From: SAR86 cluster bacterium
GTDB taxonomy: Bacteria; Pseudomonadota; Gammaproteobacteria; Magnimaribacterales; D2472
NCBI GenBank assembly: GCA_023703655.1
Contig: CP097973.1
Coordinates: forward strand, 478,170 to 542,169
Direction: 5' to 3'
DNA length: 64,000 nucleotides
In this document: in pieces, positions 35,085 through 44,957 of the stretch
Position numbering within the stretch: the stretch's first letter is position 1
Layout of the letters: each line of letters starts with the position of its first letter
Notes under the pieces: model-generated
Told to the model about the DNA's origin: nothing
The model's database searches: none
What the model saw: only the letters and a program-made list of their open reading frames with translations
Made by a program: the position numbers and the translations under genes

Positions 35085-36659
35085 ATGTATTTCAATAACC
35101 TAGATTTTGTAATTGTTATTACATATTGCATTCTACTCATTTCAATTGCTTTATTTATATCAAAAACTCCCAAGGGCACTAAAAAAAATACTGAAGATTA
35201 TTTTTTGGCTAGTAGATCATTGCCATGGTGGGCAATTGGCGCATCCTTAATCGCAGCTAATATATCTGCTGAGCAAATAATTGGAATGTCAGGACAAGGA
35301 TTTGTTGTTGGTATGGCAATTGCCACTTATGAGCTGACAGCAGCAGTTGCCTTGATTGTAATGGCAAAGTATTTCCTTCCAATTTTTTTAAAAAAACAAA
35401 TTTATACAATGCCACAGTTTCTTGAATATCGTTTTGATAAAAGAGTCAGTCTTGTATTGGCTTTTTTTTGGCTAGCAGTTTATGTTTTTATAAACCTTAC
35501 CAGTGTTTTATGGTTAGGTTCACTCGCAATAAATTCTCTTACGGGTTTTGATTTAACTTTTGGATTGGTTTTTCTTGCCCTTTTGTCACTTTCGTATTCC
35601 TTGTGGGGTGGGTTAAAAGCAGTTGCACTTACAGATATATTACAAGTTGTATTGCTTATATTTGGTGGATTAACAGTATCAGTTCTTGCCCTACATGAAA
35701 TAGCTTCTATGCATGATGGGTCTGGAGTAATTTATGGAGCAGTAAAAGTATTTGAATTGTTACCGGAAAAATTTGACATGATACTTTCCGTTGAGAATCC
35801 TTCTTATAGAGATCTTCCAGGTGTTTGGGTATTGATTGGAGGTTTATGGATAGCACATTTTGCTTATTGGGGTTTTAATCAGTACATTACACAAAGAGCT
35901 CTTGCAGCAAAATCATTGCCTGAAGCACAAAAAGGAGTAATGTTTGCTGCATATTTAAAATTATTAATGCCTTTTGTAGTTGTGTTACCAGGTATTTGTG
36001 CAGCAGTCATTTTTCCTTCTCTTGAAAGATCAGATCAGGCATATCCAATGATGATGTCACTATTGCCAAATGGTTTATTAGGATTAACATTTGCCGCATT
36101 AATTGCTGCAATTATTTCTTCACTTGCCTCAATGACAAATAGTATCAGCACAATTTTTACGATTGATGTTTACAGGAATCTTTCAAGTAAAGAAGTATCT
36201 GAAGCATCTCTAGTAAAAATTGGAAGAAATGTTGCTTGGATAAGTGTTTTAATTGCAGTAATTTGTGCAAAACCTTTATTGGGTAGCATGGAATCTGCAT
36301 TTCAATATATTCAAAACTTCACCGGATTTTTTACTCCAGGAATCCTAGTAATTTTTCTAGTTGCCCTTTTTTGGAATCGAGCAACCACTTTAAGTGTCCT
36401 TATTGCTGCAATCACATCATTGGTTTTATCGTTCTTAATTTTTTTGTTTGCCCCTGATTTACCATTCATACATAGAATGGCAATTGTATTTTTATTCTCA
36501 GGTCTAATGTGCTTCATTACAGTTCAATTTCAAAGGGCGAAAATACATAACAATGCTATATTTCTCAATGATATAAACTTTGTTACTTCCAAAAGCTTCA
36601 ATGTAAATACCATCGTGATTGTTGGATTATTGGTTATCTTTTATTTTTTACTATGGTAA
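35085..36659 (+). CDS. Sodium:solute symporter (SSS family), probable sugar transporter
   Basis: The 524-aa protein has 13-14 membrane helices. SSS signatures include the D-Y-F-L-A-S-R-S-L-P-W-W start of the fold, I-A-A-N-I-S-A-E-Q-I-I-G and the later A-A-I-I-S-S-L-A-S-M-T-N-S sodium-site helix. The SGLT-like pattern and the glucokinase directly downstream (10-bp gap) point to Na+-driven uptake of glucose or a similar sugar. The ribosome site GGGGA lies directly after the terminator of the leader RNA, so translation requires terminator read-through. Confidence 0.92.
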   Translation: MYFNNLDFVIVITYCILLISIALFISKTPKGTKKNTEDYFLASRSLPWWAIGASLIAANISAEQIIGMSGQGFVVGMAIATYELTAAVALIVMAKYFLPIFLKKQIYTMPQFLEYRFDKRVSLVLAFFWLAVYVFINLTSVLWLGSLAINSLTGFDLTFGLVFLALLSLSYSLWGGLKAVALTDILQVVLLIFGGLTVSVLALHEIASMHDGSGVIYGAVKVFELLPEKFDMILSVENPSYRDLPGVWVLIGGLWIAHFAYWGFNQYITQRALAAKSLPEAQKGVMFAAYLKLLMPFVVVLPGICAAVIFPSLERSDQAYPMMMSLLPNGLLGLTFAALIAAIISSLASMTNSISTIFTIDVYRNLSSKEVSEASLVKIGRNVAWISVLIAVICAKPLLGSMESAFQYIQNFTGFFTPGILVIFLVALFWNRATTLSVLIAAITSLVLSFLIFLFAPDLPFIHRMAIVFLFSGLMCFITVQFQRAKIHNNAIFLNDINFVTSKSFNVNTIVIVGLLVIFYFLLW

Positions 36660-36669
36660 TTGCTGGGTA

Positions 36670-37593
36670 ATGCCGAAAGTTGGTTCAAAAGTTCTACTAA
36701 TTGATATAGGCGGTACAAATATTAGAACCTGTACAGCATTTGTTGGAAGCTCAGAACTTCATAATGAAAATAAAGAAAAGATAAGTGCGAATAATAATAT
36801 TGACGACTATCTAAAAAGTATAGCATCTGTCGAAACCAATCTGGATCATGTTGTTTGCTCTGTAGCTGGACCTAAAATGAATGATCAGATCAATATGACA
36901 AACCGTAATTATCAAATTAATTCTCAACTGATGCAATCTATGCTTGGCGTACAAAATTTTTATTTGCTTAATGATTGGGAATCAATTGGATATTTTTTTA
37001 ATTCAAGATCTGAAAATGATATTCATTATTTAAATGACGCAAAACCTTTTAACGAAACCGCTTTAATTATTGGTCCTGGTACTGGATTGGGAGCAGCATT
37101 AATATCTAAGAATAATACTGTGTTATCAACTGAAATAGGTAATGTCGCAATATCATCCAAAATTTTAAAATTTTTAGAAAATAAATTTCATCAAGACAGT
37201 TTTCATATTAATGAGGACTTAATTTCAGGCAGGGGCCTCAGTTCGATTTATAAGTATTTAACTGGAGATGATTTATCACCTGAAAATATTCTATTAAACT
37301 CAAATAATACTGAGTCGGTGCAATCGATATCTATCTTTCTTCAATCATTCGCTTATTTACTAAAAGAACTTGCATTGAGTTATTTACCTGGTAATGGGAT
37401 TTTTATTTTAGGTGGGTTATGTCGTTCTTTACTTGAATTTATGAATGAAAAAAACTTCATTGAACAATTTTTAGATGATCTAAAACCAATGCATCATAAT
37501 CTATTAAGTAATATCAGAATTGGTGTTATAAAGAAGGAGATGACACCATTAATTGGCAACTTAAATTTTATTAATTCAATCCATTTACATTAA
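36670..37593 (+). CDS. glk: Glucokinase (Glk family, PF02685-like)
   Basis: The start is set at ATG 36670, 10 bp after the symporter stop; an earlier in-frame ATG lies inside that gene. The 307-aa product has the phosphate-1 motif L-I-D-I-G-G-T-N-I-R-T, the substrate region L-N-D-W-E-S-I-G (catalytic Asp), the adenosine loop G-P-G-T-G-L-G-A-A-L and E-I-G-N in place of the usual E-G-G-H. It would phosphorylate glucose brought in by the adjacent symporter. Confidence 0.87.
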   Translation: MPKVGSKVLLIDIGGTNIRTCTAFVGSSELHNENKEKISANNNIDDYLKSIASVETNLDHVVCSVAGPKMNDQINMTNRNYQINSQLMQSMLGVQNFYLLNDWESIGYFFNSRSENDIHYLNDAKPFNETALIIGPGTGLGAALISKNNTVLSTEIGNVAISSKILKFLENKFHQDSFHINEDLISGRGLSSIYKYLTGDDLSPENILLNSNNTESVQSISIFLQSFAYLLKELALSYLPGNGIFILGGLCRSLLEFMNEKNFIEQFLDDLKPMHHNLLSNIRIGVIKKEMTPLIGNLNFINSIHLH

Positions 37594-37657
37594 GAAATTA
37601 ATAATTGACATTAAACTAGATAAAACATATCGTAGTGATGTCTTTTTAGGGGAAATT

Positions 37658-40621
37658 ATGAATTTGACTAAACTATTCGCACTTTTTGGTGCAACCATCC
37701 TTTTATCTAATTATCTTCCAGCTCAAGATGATGTCGACATTGAAGATGCAGATGAAGTTGAAGAAGTTGTTGTTACAGGTATTAAGAGGAGCCTTTTAGA
37801 TGCTATTGACATAAAAAGAAGCAACACAGGTATTGTTGATGCTATCACTACAGAGGATTTTGGAAAATTCCCAGATAATAATTTAGCTGAATCGCTTGCA
37901 AGATTAGTTGGTGTAGGTATTGATAGAAGTAATTTGGAGGGTGAAAGAGTTGCGGTAAGAGGTTTTGGTCCTGACTTAAACCTTGTTACTTTAAATGGTA
38001 GGCAAATGCCAACTGCTCCTACTTTATATGAGGGAGGAAGATCATTTAACTTTGGTGATGTCACTTCACTTGGAATTCAAGCAGTAGAGGTGTACAAATC
38101 TACTAATAGTAGATTACCATCTGGAGGGATTGGATCTACTATCAATATTGTCACAACAAAACCCCTTTCAGTAGATGGTCAAATAAATGCCTTGAATGTA
38201 AATGTTGTAGATGATTCAACAAGTAATGAAGGGCAAACTGGTGAGATTCAGTATTTGCATGCTGTTAATAAAGGTTCATGGGGTTATTCAGTATCGCTTT
38301 CACATCAAGATAGAAATAATGTTGAGGAAGGAACAAGAGAATCTAATTGGATAACAGTTGAGGAGCAATTTCTTACTGAAGGCTATTATCGAGTAGATAA
38401 GAATGCAGCTGGTATAACCAATAATAATGCTAGACCTGATGGCAGAACTTTTTATCAAGAGCCTAGCGCTTATTTAATCAAAGATAACAATCGTTACAGA
38501 GAAAATTATCAAGCAACACTTCAATTTATTCCTGTTGAAAGTATTTTGGTCACAACAGACTGGACAAGATCAAATGTAGATTTTGACTCAACGGGTCAGC
38601 TATTTGGCTCATGGCTTGGAGGTTGGACAACTCAATCTGGCACTATCAATCCTAACGGTGTATACACTGACGTTGTAGTTGGAGAAAGAGGATATGATCA
38701 TACCTTTATTTGGGGTGATACAAAAACTACCAATGAATCAGTAGGTATAAACATTGAATTTACCTTAAGTGATTCTTTAAGTTTTGATTTTGATTATCAT
38801 GACTCATTTGCAAGGGTTGACGGAACAACATTACCAAATGAAATGGGTTTTGTTACTCCAGCAGACGCAAATGTAACTCACACGAATGGTGGAGCCTCAG
38901 GTATTCATACTTTTACATATGATAGAGAATTTACTGCTAGTGATTTTAGTCACTCCGGTTTGCTTTATCGTGATCAATACAAAGAAAATGAAATGCATCA
39001 AATACAAATTAATGGTACATGGACAAACCTTGGTGATGGATTCATTAAAACAATTGAGTTCGGAATAAGTGATGTAGAGTCAGCATTTACTGATACCAGA
39101 TCTGAACTTAATACTCCATTAGCTCCAGTTGTTGCTGCAGATTCCTCTATATTTAAGAAAGTTCTGTTTGGAGATTTCATGGATGGATTTAATCCTAATT
39201 TTGGTACTAATTATTACTTTGAAATAGATCCTTCAGCTGCAATTAATGCTTGGACAACAAATGTGGGACCATTTAGTGCTGGACCAATAGATACTAACGA
39301 TAGAGTTGTTGAGCAATTGAAGTCAGCATTTGTGCAGGCAAATATGGAGTTTATTGTTGATGATAGACCTCTAAATGTTGTTGCAGGATTAAGATATGAA
39401 GAAAGCGATACGACTTCTGTAGGCCTTGAAGCTGTTCCATCTCGTATTAGATGGGACATGATTGAGGGACTCACATATTTAAGCGGTGGAATAATAGATT
39501 CTCCAAAAAAAGGAAGTAATGATATTTTATTGCCTCAAATTGCGATGGCATACTCTCTTGACGACCAACAAGTATTGAGATTTTCTATAGGTAAATCTAT
39601 GGGTCGTCCAAGCCTAGGTGATTTACGATCATCATTGTTTTTCTCTAATCGTAATTACTTAACACCTACAGCATCCGGAGGAAATCCTAATTTAGAACCG
39701 CTTGTTTCAGAAAATCTTGATCTTGCATATGAGTACTATTATGACGAAGGAAGCTACTTGGCTATTAATTACTTTATGAAAGAAATTGAAGATTTCACAA
39801 GCAGCGGAACTTCAACAAGCTCTTTATATGGTCTAACTAACCCAGCTCAATCAGAAATTGGATTGTATGCACAGTCATGTGTCCAAGCTTGGGATGTAGC
39901 GGGTAGACCTGATCCAGGATTTCCCGGCGAGTGGGGTTCAGCTCATTGTGTTTCTCAGCAAGCTTTGTGGAGTCAATCATGGATGAATTTGTATCAGCAT
40001 ATGGGATGGGTGGCTGTTGCAATGTCAAGAGGCGTGGATGTTTCTAACGGATTCCCATATGGTCAATGTGAATATGGAGGATGGTGGAGATGTGAGCCAG
40101 GATATGTTGATGGCGGTCCAAATGACCCACTGGCTTTATTTGAAATTACTAGACCATTAAACCTTGAAGCTGGTGAAGTTGACGGTTTTGAAGTAGTTGT
40201 TCAACATCTTTTTGCTGATACTGGATTTGGTATAGTTTTCAATGCAACTTTTGTAGAAAGTGGAGATGTTGAGGTAGATCGATATCAAATTGGCAGACAA
40301 TTTTTACTACCAGGTCTTGGCGATTCAGGTAATTTATCTGTTTTCTATGAAGATGAAAAGATTACTGCAAGAATTGCACTTAATCATCGTGGTGAGACTG
40401 TTGTAGGCTTTGGAAATTATGATCAGCCATTATTTGTAGAAGAGCGTGATCAAATAGATGCTTCATTTTCTTATAGATTGAATGAAAATGCATCAGTGTA
40501 TCTTGAAGTACAAAACTTAAATGATGAACCTACTCGATTACATGTACGTTATCCTGAAATGCTATTTTTAGCTCAGGATCATGGTCCTATTTCGAGATTA
40601 GGTTTTAGATATAAATTCTAA
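37658..40621 (+). CDS. TonB-dependent receptor, Xanthomonas/Caulobacter-type oligosaccharide receptor
   Basis: The 987-aa protein has a signal peptide (about 1-22), TonB box E-E-V-V-V-T-G-I-K-R-S-L and a plug with K-F-P-D-N-N-L-A-E-S-L-A-R-L-V-G-V and V-R-G-F. A long barrel follows, ending G-F-R-Y-K-F. This matches the TIGR01782-type receptors usually linked to glycan uptake. Four Cys occur in one extracellular loop (about 740-820), probably disulfide-linked. Position between glucokinase and GH3 supports an oligosaccharide substrate. A TTGACA-like -35 lies near 37604 with TATCGT 17 bp on. Confidence 0.94.
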   Translation: MNLTKLFALFGATILLSNYLPAQDDVDIEDADEVEEVVVTGIKRSLLDAIDIKRSNTGIVDAITTEDFGKFPDNNLAESLARLVGVGIDRSNLEGERVAVRGFGPDLNLVTLNGRQMPTAPTLYEGGRSFNFGDVTSLGIQAVEVYKSTNSRLPSGGIGSTINIVTTKPLSVDGQINALNVNVVDDSTSNEGQTGEIQYLHAVNKGSWGYSVSLSHQDRNNVEEGTRESNWITVEEQFLTEGYYRVDKNAAGITNNNARPDGRTFYQEPSAYLIKDNNRYRENYQATLQFIPVESILVTTDWTRSNVDFDSTGQLFGSWLGGWTTQSGTINPNGVYTDVVVGERGYDHTFIWGDTKTTNESVGINIEFTLSDSLSFDFDYHDSFARVDGTTLPNEMGFVTPADANVTHTNGGASGIHTFTYDREFTASDFSHSGLLYRDQYKENEMHQIQINGTWTNLGDGFIKTIEFGISDVESAFTDTRSELNTPLAPVVAADSSIFKKVLFGDFMDGFNPNFGTNYYFEIDPSAAINAWTTNVGPFSAGPIDTNDRVVEQLKSAFVQANMEFIVDDRPLNVVAGLRYEESDTTSVGLEAVPSRIRWDMIEGLTYLSGGIIDSPKKGSNDILLPQIAMAYSLDDQQVLRFSIGKSMGRPSLGDLRSSLFFSNRNYLTPTASGGNPNLEPLVSENLDLAYEYYYDEGSYLAINYFMKEIEDFTSSGTSTSSLYGLTNPAQSEIGLYAQSCVQAWDVAGRPDPGFPGEWGSAHCVSQQALWSQSWMNLYQHMGWVAVAMSRGVDVSNGFPYGQCEYGGWWRCEPGYVDGGPNDPLALFEITRPLNLEAGEVDGFEVVVQHLFADTGFGIVFNATFVESGDVEVDRYQIGRQFLLPGLGDSGNLSVFYEDEKITARIALNHRGETVVGFGNYDQPLFVEERDQIDASFSYRLNENASVYLEVQNLNDEPTRLHVRYPEMLFLAQDHGPISRLGFRYKF

Positions 40622-40656
40622 TATTTGATTGGGGATCATTGACCCCCAAATTAATT

Positions 40657-42468
40657 ATGCACATTAGAATTCTTTACATTGGCTTGCTTTTTATTTGCAT
40701 AAATGTAGATGCAAATATTTGGACTAGAGATAATTCTTGCAGTTATCCAAATTTTCCCATTGTTGACACGCTCATTGACAATATGACCATCGAACAAAAA
40801 GTTGGTCAAATCATTCAGCCTGATCTAGGCTCAATTACACTAGAAGAAATACAAGAAAATCAATTGGGATTTGTTCTAAATGGTGGTGATACAGCGCCCT
40901 ATAATAATAAATATGCAACCGTAGATGATTGGAAACGATTATCGAAAGAAATATATGATGCATCGCCAGTTATTAATGGAATCAAAGTGCCAATCTTGTG
41001 GGGTACTGATGCAGTACATGGTCATAATAATGTAATTGGAGCAACAATCTTTCCACACAATATTGGTCTTGGTGCTACACGAAATGCTGATTTAGTTCGA
41101 GATATTGGTAAAGCTACCGCTTTAGAGGTAATAAGCACTGGAGTTATTTGGACTTTTGCTCCTGCGATAACGGCTCCACAGGACTTAAAATGGGGAAGGA
41201 CATATGAAGGTTACTCTGAGGATTCAAATATTGTTAGTGTTATGGGAGGAGCCTTGATAGAGGGCCTGCAGGGCAGAAATAAAGATTTTCTGAGTAATAA
41301 TCATATCTTAGCAACTGCTAAACACTTCATAGGGGATGGCGGTACATTTGATGGTATTGATCGCGGCAATACTAAACTTTCTGAGGAAGAGTTAAAACGT
41401 GTTCATGGCATTCAATATTTCACCGCATTAGATGTATGCTCTCAATCTGTGATGGCAAGTTTTAATTCATGGAATGGAAAAAAACTTCATGGGCATAAGT
41501 ATTTATTGACCGATATACTAAAAAAGCAAATGAATTTCGATGGTTTTATAATTGGTGATTGGAACGGACATGAAGAACTTTGGTTTTGTTCTACAAAAAA
41601 TTGTCCCCGTGCATTCAATGCAGGTGTTGACGTATATATGGTTCCTGAGGATTGGAAGGAGTTAAGAGAAAATTTAATCAAACAAATCAAATCAGGAAGA
41701 ATTTCTAAAGCAAGACTAGATGAAGCTGTGAGAAGGGTTCTAAATGTAAAAGCTAGGATTGGTTTGTTTTCAGATCGAAAACCTCATCTTGTTGAGGAAA
41801 ATTTTGTTGGCAGTAGTCAACACAAGGAATTAGCAAGACAAGCTGTTCAGGAATCCTTAGTGCTTTTAAAAAACACCAATTCAGTTTTACCTATTAATTC
41901 GGCTGTACACATTGGAGTTATTGGTTCAGCATCTCAAGATAAACGCCAACAAATGGGAGGATGGACTATCACATGGCAAAACAATGATAATTCAAATGAG
42001 GATTTTTATTGGGTATCAAGTATTCTTGATGTAATGAAAAAAGCTACTATCGCAACTGATAACACAATAGAGTTTTCCTCAGATGGATTATTTAAAAATA
42101 AGCCAGACATTGTAATTGCGGTATATGGTGAAAAACCTTATGCAGAAATGTTTGGTGATATTGAAGATATTAAATTTTCTGATCATGCTGTTTTAGATCA
42201 GATTAAATTTATTAAATCAAAAAATATTCCAGTTGTTTCAATATTTATTAGTGGAAGACCATTGATAGTTGATGAATATATTGAACTTTCAGATGCATTT
42301 ATTGCAGCATGGCTGCCGGGATCAGAAGTCATTGGCATTAGTGATCTATTATTTGAAGAATTTAATTTTAATTTTAAAGGGAAATTAGGATTTTCGTGGC
42401 CACAAGATAACAATGATGAACCAATCAAGTATCCTGTTGGCTATGGTTTAAGCTATTCTTCAGAATGA
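40657..42468 (+). CDS. Glycoside hydrolase family 3 beta-glucosidase/exo-glucanase, exported
   Basis: ATG 40657 is preferred over an upstream TTG because it begins a good signal peptide (M-H-I-R-I-L-Y-I-G-L-L-F-I). The 603-aa product has the GH3 N-terminal barrel (T-D-A-V-H-G-H, A-K-H-F-I-G-D-G-G) with nucleophile Asp in I-I-G-D-W-N-G-H. The C-terminal alpha/beta-sandwich carries the substrate loop and ends Y-P-V-G-Y-G-L-S-Y. It probably trims beta-glucan oligomers for the receptor, symporter and glucokinase encoded just upstream. Confidence 0.93.
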   Translation: MHIRILYIGLLFICINVDANIWTRDNSCSYPNFPIVDTLIDNMTIEQKVGQIIQPDLGSITLEEIQENQLGFVLNGGDTAPYNNKYATVDDWKRLSKEIYDASPVINGIKVPILWGTDAVHGHNNVIGATIFPHNIGLGATRNADLVRDIGKATALEVISTGVIWTFAPAITAPQDLKWGRTYEGYSEDSNIVSVMGGALIEGLQGRNKDFLSNNHILATAKHFIGDGGTFDGIDRGNTKLSEEELKRVHGIQYFTALDVCSQSVMASFNSWNGKKLHGHKYLLTDILKKQMNFDGFIIGDWNGHEELWFCSTKNCPRAFNAGVDVYMVPEDWKELRENLIKQIKSGRISKARLDEAVRRVLNVKARIGLFSDRKPHLVEENFVGSSQHKELARQAVQESLVLLKNTNSVLPINSAVHIGVIGSASQDKRQQMGGWTITWQNNDNSNEDFYWVSSILDVMKKATIATDNTIEFSSDGLFKNKPDIVIAVYGEKPYAEMFGDIEDIKFSDHAVLDQIKFIKSKNIPVVSIFISGRPLIVDEYIELSDAFIAAWLPGSEVIGISDLLFEEFNFNFKGKLGFSWPQDNNDEPIKYPVGYGLSYSSE

Positions 42469-42473
42469 GATAG

Positions 42474-44657
42474 CTAGTAGCGAAAGAAGTATTGATACTT
42501 TATATATATCTGAGAAAGCATGATTTTAAAATTATCATTATTTTCGTCAAAATATTGAGATCCACCAGCATAAAAAATCGTATAGGGATCTGGCTTCCAC
42601 TGAAATAGACTTTCAAGAAAATAGTTATCATTGAATTCATTTTTTTCAATATTGACTCTAAAACTTAAAGCATTTGAGAAAGAATATTTTGTTGCTAGGC
42701 GAACAATAGAGCCTTCAAAAAAGATGTTATTATTTTCTTTTGATTTTAATTCAGCATCATCATAATTTAGATCAAATCTTAATTGGTCGGTGGGTTTATA
42801 TCGTAGGGTAAAACCAAGAGAGCTAAAATCGCCAATAACTGGATTATCAAGGTTGTATCCAATTCTATCGCCAATCTCTCCATTTATTGAAAAACTAAAT
42901 CTTTCACTTGGAGAAAAGTTTAGCCAGAATTCATTACTTTCTTGTTTGCCAAATTGGTAAACTTTGAATTTTTCAGAAAAATCTCTCTTAATTTCAAAAT
43001 TACCTTTAATATTTATATCTGTTTCAAAAAAGAGTTGCATTTCAAGCCTATCCCTAATTTTTTTGTTAGTGTGATCGTACCTATTTTGATTGCTTGCTCG
43101 AAAATAGATTTTTCTAAATCCTGTTTCATTTCTAAAGGTAAGTGATTGCCAATAATTTAAATCTTTAAATCCTGTTCTTGTAATAAGTCCAAGATCAGCT
43201 CTAAATTCTGGATCAATTTCTTTATATCTAAAGCCAGTTTGACTTCCGTTAGTTACTCTTCTTATTTTGAGTTGTTTTGCATATCCTGAGAATGATTCAC
43301 CATCAAGGGCATAAGTATAATTTTTAAATATTTGTGTAGTATCAAAAATGTCTGAGATGGGTTCTTCGGAGTCCGACTTAGAAAGATCAAACTCTATAAT
43401 ATAATCAGTCTTCACATTAAAAATACCATCAATTCCAATGACTCGACCATGTCCTCCAACATCATAATCTCTGTTCGTTACTAATAATCCTATCGATGAT
43501 TGATTACCTAAATTTAGATCATTTTTAACAAGTAAAACTTTACTTTTACCAATATTTTTCAAAAATGAGTTATATGTTCCACCTGCTAAATATGGGGAGT
43601 TTTCGTCACTAGCATATAACGCATAAGTTGTATTTTTTTCACCTTGGTTTATATATTTAAATGCATTATTAGGATCATTGATTGATCGTGTATATACAAA
43701 ATCAATTTCATTTTTGAGCATATCAGATCCCTCTAAAAAGAATGTTCTCTTTTCGGGAAAAGAAATAGCAAACGTATCATTGATTTGGATTTGCGATTCA
43801 TCTGCTTCTATTTGCGAGAAATCAGGATTAATCGCATATTCTATTGAAGAGCTCTGATTTAAATCTATTAACCCACTGATACCAATTTCATTGTCTGGAC
43901 TATCGGAGCTGAATTCATCATCTTGTCTTGATGCATTTTGTTTAAGAGTAAGATATGGATATATATTATTACGCTTTATTTTTTTAATTTTGCCAAGATT
44001 AAATTCTTTATCAGATGCACAAAAAAAACATTGATCTGAAGGATCATTTTTGAAATCAGCAAAAATGGTTTCTAGGCCAGGTTCAAATGATTTTCTGGTG
44101 AATCCAATTACCCAATTTTGTTCATCTTTATTAGGATATTGCAATTCTGAAAAAGGTATTTTTAGTTCTACTACGTATCCATTTAAATTTATTTTGGCTG
44201 CTGAATAAAAAAATATATTCCATGACCGATCTTCATCATCTGAACCAGGCGATTGTTTAAGATCTAATTGAGAACCCATAGCATTTGTTCCAATTGCTAT
44301 TGCATATCGGTCATCACGAAATGGATCTAAAACAACAAGAACATAATCCTCATTCCATGCAGTATCTCTTACCCTTGTTGTTGCTCTTATATTTTTAGGA
44401 TTACCGAATGCTTCAAATGCAACATAAAGATTTTCGTTATCATTATATAAATAAGCATATGTTTTAAGTTTTGCTGGTAGATTTCTACCAGGATCAACTT
44501 CTAAATCAAGCAATACTTTCTTTGCCTGTAACCATTCATTATCTGATAATTCTCCATCAATGGTTGGAGCACTTTGAATATAAACGTTAAAAATTAATAT
44601 TAACAATACAGCAAAAGAATTTTTTATATTAGAAATATATGGGGTAATTAGATGCAT
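42474..44657 (-). CDS. CBM9-like / DUF5916 outer-membrane-associated protein
   Basis: ATG 44657 gives a signal peptide followed by P-T-I-D-G-E-L-S-D-N-E-W, the start of a CBM9-like carbohydrate-binding fold. A second ATG 48 bp upstream is possible. The remaining ~500 residues are the DUF5916 region: N-P-D-F-S-Q-I-E-A-D, F-P-E-K-R-T-F-F-L-E-G and Y-T-R-S-I (no R-R), then many amphipathic strands ending Y-Q-Y-F-F-R-Y, so a C-terminal beta-barrel is likely. Function is unknown; glycan handling is an inference from the binding fold and neighbours. It converges on GH3, 5 bp apart. Confidence 0.82.
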   Translation of the reverse strand: MHLITPYISNIKNSFAVLLILIFNVYIQSAPTIDGELSDNEWLQAKKVLLDLEVDPGRNLPAKLKTYAYLYNDNENLYVAFEAFGNPKNIRATTRVRDTAWNEDYVLVVLDPFRDDRYAIAIGTNAMGSQLDLKQSPGSDDEDRSWNIFFYSAAKINLNGYVVELKIPFSELQYPNKDEQNWVIGFTRKSFEPGLETIFADFKNDPSDQCFFCASDKEFNLGKIKKIKRNNIYPYLTLKQNASRQDDEFSSDSPDNEIGISGLIDLNQSSSIEYAINPDFSQIEADESQIQINDTFAISFPEKRTFFLEGSDMLKNEIDFVYTRSINDPNNAFKYINQGEKNTTYALYASDENSPYLAGGTYNSFLKNIGKSKVLLVKNDLNLGNQSSIGLLVTNRDYDVGGHGRVIGIDGIFNVKTDYIIEFDLSKSDSEEPISDIFDTTQIFKNYTYALDGESFSGYAKQLKIRRVTNGSQTGFRYKEIDPEFRADLGLITRTGFKDLNYWQSLTFRNETGFRKIYFRASNQNRYDHTNKKIRDRLEMQLFFETDINIKGNFEIKRDFSEKFKVYQFGKQESNEFWLNFSPSERFSFSINGEIGDRIGYNLDNPVIGDFSSLGFTLRYKPTDQLRFDLNYDDAELKSKENNNIFFEGSIVRLATKYSFSNALSFRVNIEKNEFNDNYFLESLFQWKPDPYTIFYAGGSQYFDENNDNFKIMLSQIYIKYQYFFRY

Positions 44658-44742
44658 GATATTGCAGGTGTTAACACTTATTTTACTGCATTTTATTACT
44701 ATCACGTCTAATTATTTACATTCCAATATTGAATAATTTATG

Positions 44743-44748
44743 TATAAT
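44743..44748 (+). promoter_or_regulatory. -10 element giving a nearly leaderless L33-like mRNA
   Basis: A perfect TATAAT ends 6 nt before the ATG at 44755, so transcription would begin at or next to the start codon. No good -35 lies at 16-18 bp; TTTACA at 44715 is too far away. Confidence 0.45.
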
Positions 44749-44754
44749 CTCGGC

Positions 44755-44955
44755 ATGGCAGACTCTAAGAAAAAACAAACCAAAGTTTATTTAATACCAG
44801 AAGGTGAAACGCGCGATAGTCATACTTATCACTATCTAGCTGTAAAGACAAAAAAGTTAGTACTAGAGAATCAAAAACTTAGAATTAAAAAGTTTAATCC
44901 TGTCAAAAGAGTGCATGAATGGTTTATTGAGGCTAAGCTTCCACCTCACTCTTAA
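44755..44955 (+). CDS. rpmG: Ribosomal protein L33-like protein
   Basis: From ATG 44755 the product has 66 residues. The C-terminal half, K-L-R-I-K-K-F-N-P-V-K-R-V-H-E-W-F-I-E-A-K-L, follows the bacterial L33 pattern (K-L-x-L-K-K-F-D-P-V-x-R-K-H-x-x-x-x-E-A-K). The N-terminal strand has Y-L-I-P-E-G-E-T in place of the usual S-T-G-T-G-x-x-Y and is longer. No rpmB is adjacent, which is unusual. A second, divergent L33 copy or a different small RNA-binding protein is possible. An in-frame ATG at 44740 is unlikely because it precedes the TATAAT. Confidence 0.6.
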   Translation: MADSKKKQTKVYLIPEGETRDSHTYHYLAVKTKKLVLENQKLRIKKFNPVKRVHEWFIEAKLPPHS

Positions 44956-44957
44956 GC

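Noticed and set aside
40631-40648. Terminator between TonB receptor and GH3
   Set aside because: GGGGATCATTGACCCCC is nearly palindromic but leaves almost no loop and has no T run; read-through into GH3 is expected.
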